Source of the DNA: Streptomyces sp. NRRL WC-3626
GTDB lineage: Bacteria > Actinomycetota > Actinomycetes > Streptomycetales > Streptomycetaceae
DNA length: 64,000 nucleotides
NCBI RefSeq assembly: GCF_000718785.1
Contig: NZ_JOCA01000009.1
Coordinates: 186,001-250,000, forward strand
Direction of reading: 5' to 3'
The notes beneath the pieces are model-generated. The model worked only from the letters and a program-made list of their open reading frames with translations. It searched no databases and was not told the DNA's origin. Positions 62,196-64,000 of this stretch are shown here, one piece after another; within the stretch, counting starts at the first letter, position 1; each line of letters begins with the position of its first letter. A program made the position numbers and the translations under genes.

Positions 62196-63514
62196 AAGAA
62201 CTCCGACCAGGGCTGGTCCCAGATCTGCTTGACGCACAGGACCAGGAACAGCAGGGCCGCGACGGCGAGCATGGTGTTGCTGAGCGGCCCGTTGCGCCAT
62301 TCGCGGGGCGTACGGGCCGAGTTGAGCAGCCACATCAGGGTGAGCGCCAGGAACGGCATGAACGCGGCACCCAGCACGCCGTAGATGATGATCAGGCGGA
62401 AGGGCTCGTCCTGGAAGAGCAGGACGATGGGCGGGAAGGTGAGCCAGAGCAGGTAGGCGCGGAAGGCCCAGGAGCGTTCGCGGCGGCCGGAGGCCAGCTC
62501 GTCGCCGCGTGCCTGCCGCTCGCCCCGCTGCCGGGCGAGGAAGTCGGCGAACATCAGGCTCACACCGTGCCAGACGCCGATCAGGGAGGTGAAGGACGTG
62601 GCGAAGAAGCCGATCAGGAACAGTTTGCCGGTCGCCGTGCCGTACTGCTCCTCCAGGACGTCACCGAGCTGGATCAGACCCTTGTCGCCGCCCGCGATGG
62701 CGATGTTCGCGGAGTGCAGCAGTTCGGCGCCGACGAAGAGCATGGCGACGACGAAGATGCCGGTCGTCGCGTAGGCGACCCGGTTGTCCAGGCGCATGAC
62801 CTTCATCCAGCCGGAGTTGGTCCAGCCCTTCGCGTTGACCCAGTAGCCGTACGCGGCCAGCGTGATGGTGCCGCCGACGCCGCCGATCAGGCCGAGGGTG
62901 TTGAGGACCGAGTCCTTCTCGTCCGGGAGGACCGGGAGCAGGCCGGCGAAGGCGTCGCCGAGGTTGGGGGTGACCCGGATCGCGAGATACACGGTCACGA
63001 CGAACATGACGCCCACCAGGACGGTCATGACCTTCTCGAACACGTTGTACTTGTTGAACCAGACGAAGACCAGGCCGACGAGGCCGCAGGCGATGCCCCA
63101 CCATTCGAGGTCCATCACGCCCGGGAACAGCGCCTGGAGCGGCAGCCCGCTCGACGACATCGCCGCGGCGCCGTAGACGAAGCCCCAGATGACCGCGTAG
63201 ACCGCGAAGAACCAGGTCGTCCAGCGGCCGAGGCTCGCCCAGCCGTCGAAGACCGTGCGCCCGGTGGACAGATGCCACCGGCCGCACGCCTCCGCGAGGG
63301 AGATCTTCACCAGACAGCCGATGACCGCGGCCCACAGCAGGGTGTAGCCGAAGTTGCTGCCCGCGATGAGGGTGGCGACGAGATCGCCGGCGCCGACACC
63401 GGTCGCGGCGACGACGATGCCGGGACCGATGTGACGCCAACTGGACTTACGGGGTGCCGCGTCGGCCCCGACCGGTACGCCTGCGCCTGTGGTGTTGCCC
63501 GTGGTGTCCGCCAT
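62192..63514 (-). CDS. Nramp-family transporter, atypical
   Basis: A 440-residue membrane protein with about eleven helices. The N-terminal helix region GPGIVVAATGVGAGDLVATL corresponds to the Nramp DPGN motif, but reads GAGD, and the usual MPH motif of helix 6 is not visible (GYWVNAKGW in that region). It therefore belongs to a divergent branch whose metal may differ from Mn or Fe. The ATG at 63514 is chosen; its Shine-Dalgarno is weak and a TTG at 63550 is possible. Stop codons of this gene and the kinase gene share CTAG. Confidence 0.85.
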   Translation of the reverse strand: MADTTGNTTGAGVPVGADAAPRKSSWRHIGPGIVVAATGVGAGDLVATLIAGSNFGYTLLWAAVIGCLVKISLAEACGRWHLSTGRTVFDGWASLGRWTTWFFAVYAVIWGFVYGAAAMSSSGLPLQALFPGVMDLEWWGIACGLVGLVFVWFNKYNVFEKVMTVLVGVMFVVTVYLAIRVTPNLGDAFAGLLPVLPDEKDSVLNTLGLIGGVGGTITLAAYGYWVNAKGWTNSGWMKVMRLDNRVAYATTGIFVVAMLFVGAELLHSANIAIAGGDKGLIQLGDVLEEQYGTATGKLFLIGFFATSFTSLIGVWHGVSLMFADFLARQRGERQARGDELASGRRERSWAFRAYLLWLTFPPIVLLFQDEPFRLIIIYGVLGAAFMPFLALTLMWLLNSARTPREWRNGPLSNTMLAVAALLFLVLCVKQIWDQPWSEFF

Positions 63515-63581
63515 GGAGGTCAAGAAAGCGGATGACCGCCGGTCGGACAAGAGGGCGTGCGGGGATCTTCACGCCATGCAC

Positions 63582-64000
63582 CTACTCGGTGGCGGTTTTC
63601 CCGTCGCCCTCGGCGTTCTTGTCCTCGGCGTTCTTGTCCTCGGCGCCCTTGTCCTCGGCGTCCGGCGTCTCGTCGTCCGTGGCCTCGTCGTCCGCGGCGT
63701 CCTTCGCGTCCCCGTCCGCGTCGTCCTTCGCGTCCGGCGTCTCGCCGTCCTCGAAGTACACGTCCAGGACCGCGTCCAGGGCGGTGTCCCACTCCGCGAA
63801 ACTGCCGCGCGACGGGGCCTCGACCTCGATGGGGTACCAGCGGCTGTCGGGGGTGTGCACGGTGACCGTGTACCGCTTGCCGAAGCGGGCGGTCTCCGTC
63901 TCCACGGCCCCGATCTCGTCCCACCGGAACTCGCACTCCTGGTCGTCCAGACTCAGTCGTACGCCCCGGTGGTCGGCGACGATCCTGGCGCGACGGTCGG
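63582..64000 (-). CDS. Protein of unknown function, truncated by the window edge
   Basis: The visible part is the C-terminal end of a longer protein; the frame is open through the right edge (RARIVADHRGVRLSLDD, then ECEFRWDEIGAVETET). The conserved part ends near residue WYPIEVEAP and resembles a PH-like or YcxB-type fold in length, though this is unsure. The last 60 residues are an Asp/Glu/Ala/Lys low-complexity tail with EDKNAEDKNAE repeats. The true start is outside the window; the GTG at 63905 is internal. Confidence 0.7.
   Translation of the reverse strand, partial: DRRARIVADHRGVRLSLDDQECEFRWDEIGAVETETARFGKRYTVTVHTPDSRWYPIEVEAPSRGSFAEWDTALDAVLDVYFEDGETPDAKDDADGDAKDAADDEATDDETPDAEDKGAEDKNAEDKNAEGDGKTATE

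Overview
The window comes from a high-GC actinomycete, almost certainly a Streptomyces. Third codon positions are almost always G or C, GTG starts are common, and many starts overlap the previous stop (ATGA, GTGA, TTGA). Marker genes include a WhiB-family regulator, a SpoIIE/HATPase phosphatase, polyphosphate glucokinase, an aminopeptidase S and a chitinase with paired promoter repeats. No rRNA, tRNA, insertion sequence, phage or CRISPR array was seen.

Positions 1-31.6 kb are chromosomal core. They hold ppgK, ispH, xseA-xseB, glpX, a WhiB-like gene, an OmpR-type two-component system, class I and class II fumarases 2 kb apart, an M28 aminopeptidase, a GAF/SpoIIE/HATPase phosphatase and a bifunctional penicillin-binding protein. 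An SPFH protein coupled to a ribbon-helix-helix protein follows, then a PadR-controlled ABC exporter, the divergent oxyR and ahpC-ahpD genes, an AI-2E family permease and a secreted lytic transglycosylase. Positions 31.6-37 kb carry a PIN-PhoH ATPase with a long structured leader, a prenyl-chain synthase, a methyltransferase and an F420-type monooxygenase. Intergenic gaps here hold several families of small dispersed palindromic repeats and a 24-bp tandem array.

Positions 37-46 kb are accessory. A 744-residue protein combines four membrane helices, a perfect Flp prepilin motif (G, four residues, then EY) and a C-terminal PD-(D/E)xK nuclease domain of the Tox-REase-5 type. An Imm52-like gene and a further small gene lie directly downstream. 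A divergent intracellular discoidin-domain protein has a DNA-damage-type (PafBC-type) promoter, which is also found at xseA.

Positions 45.4-57.8 kb are a Tad/Flp pilus locus on the minus strand: zinc-ribbon protein, CpaB, CpaE/TadZ, two TadE-like pseudopilins, CpaF/TadA, TadB, TadC, a NarL-type two-component system, Flp pilin, a TadG-like protein, a lipoprotein, an OmpA-domain protein and a Flp-like protein with a long repetitive tail. No prepilin peptidase (TadV) is in the window. The true Flp gene, the Flp-like gene and the pilin-toxin gene share one upstream architecture: two GGGYCC/GGGCCC half-sites two bases apart, then 23-24 bases, then a TACnnT -10 box. This ties the toxin to the pilus system and is the most novel signal here. 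The right end holds a GH18 chitinase, a membrane Ser/Thr kinase with a duplicated sensor domain, an atypical Nramp transporter and a gene cut by the window edge.
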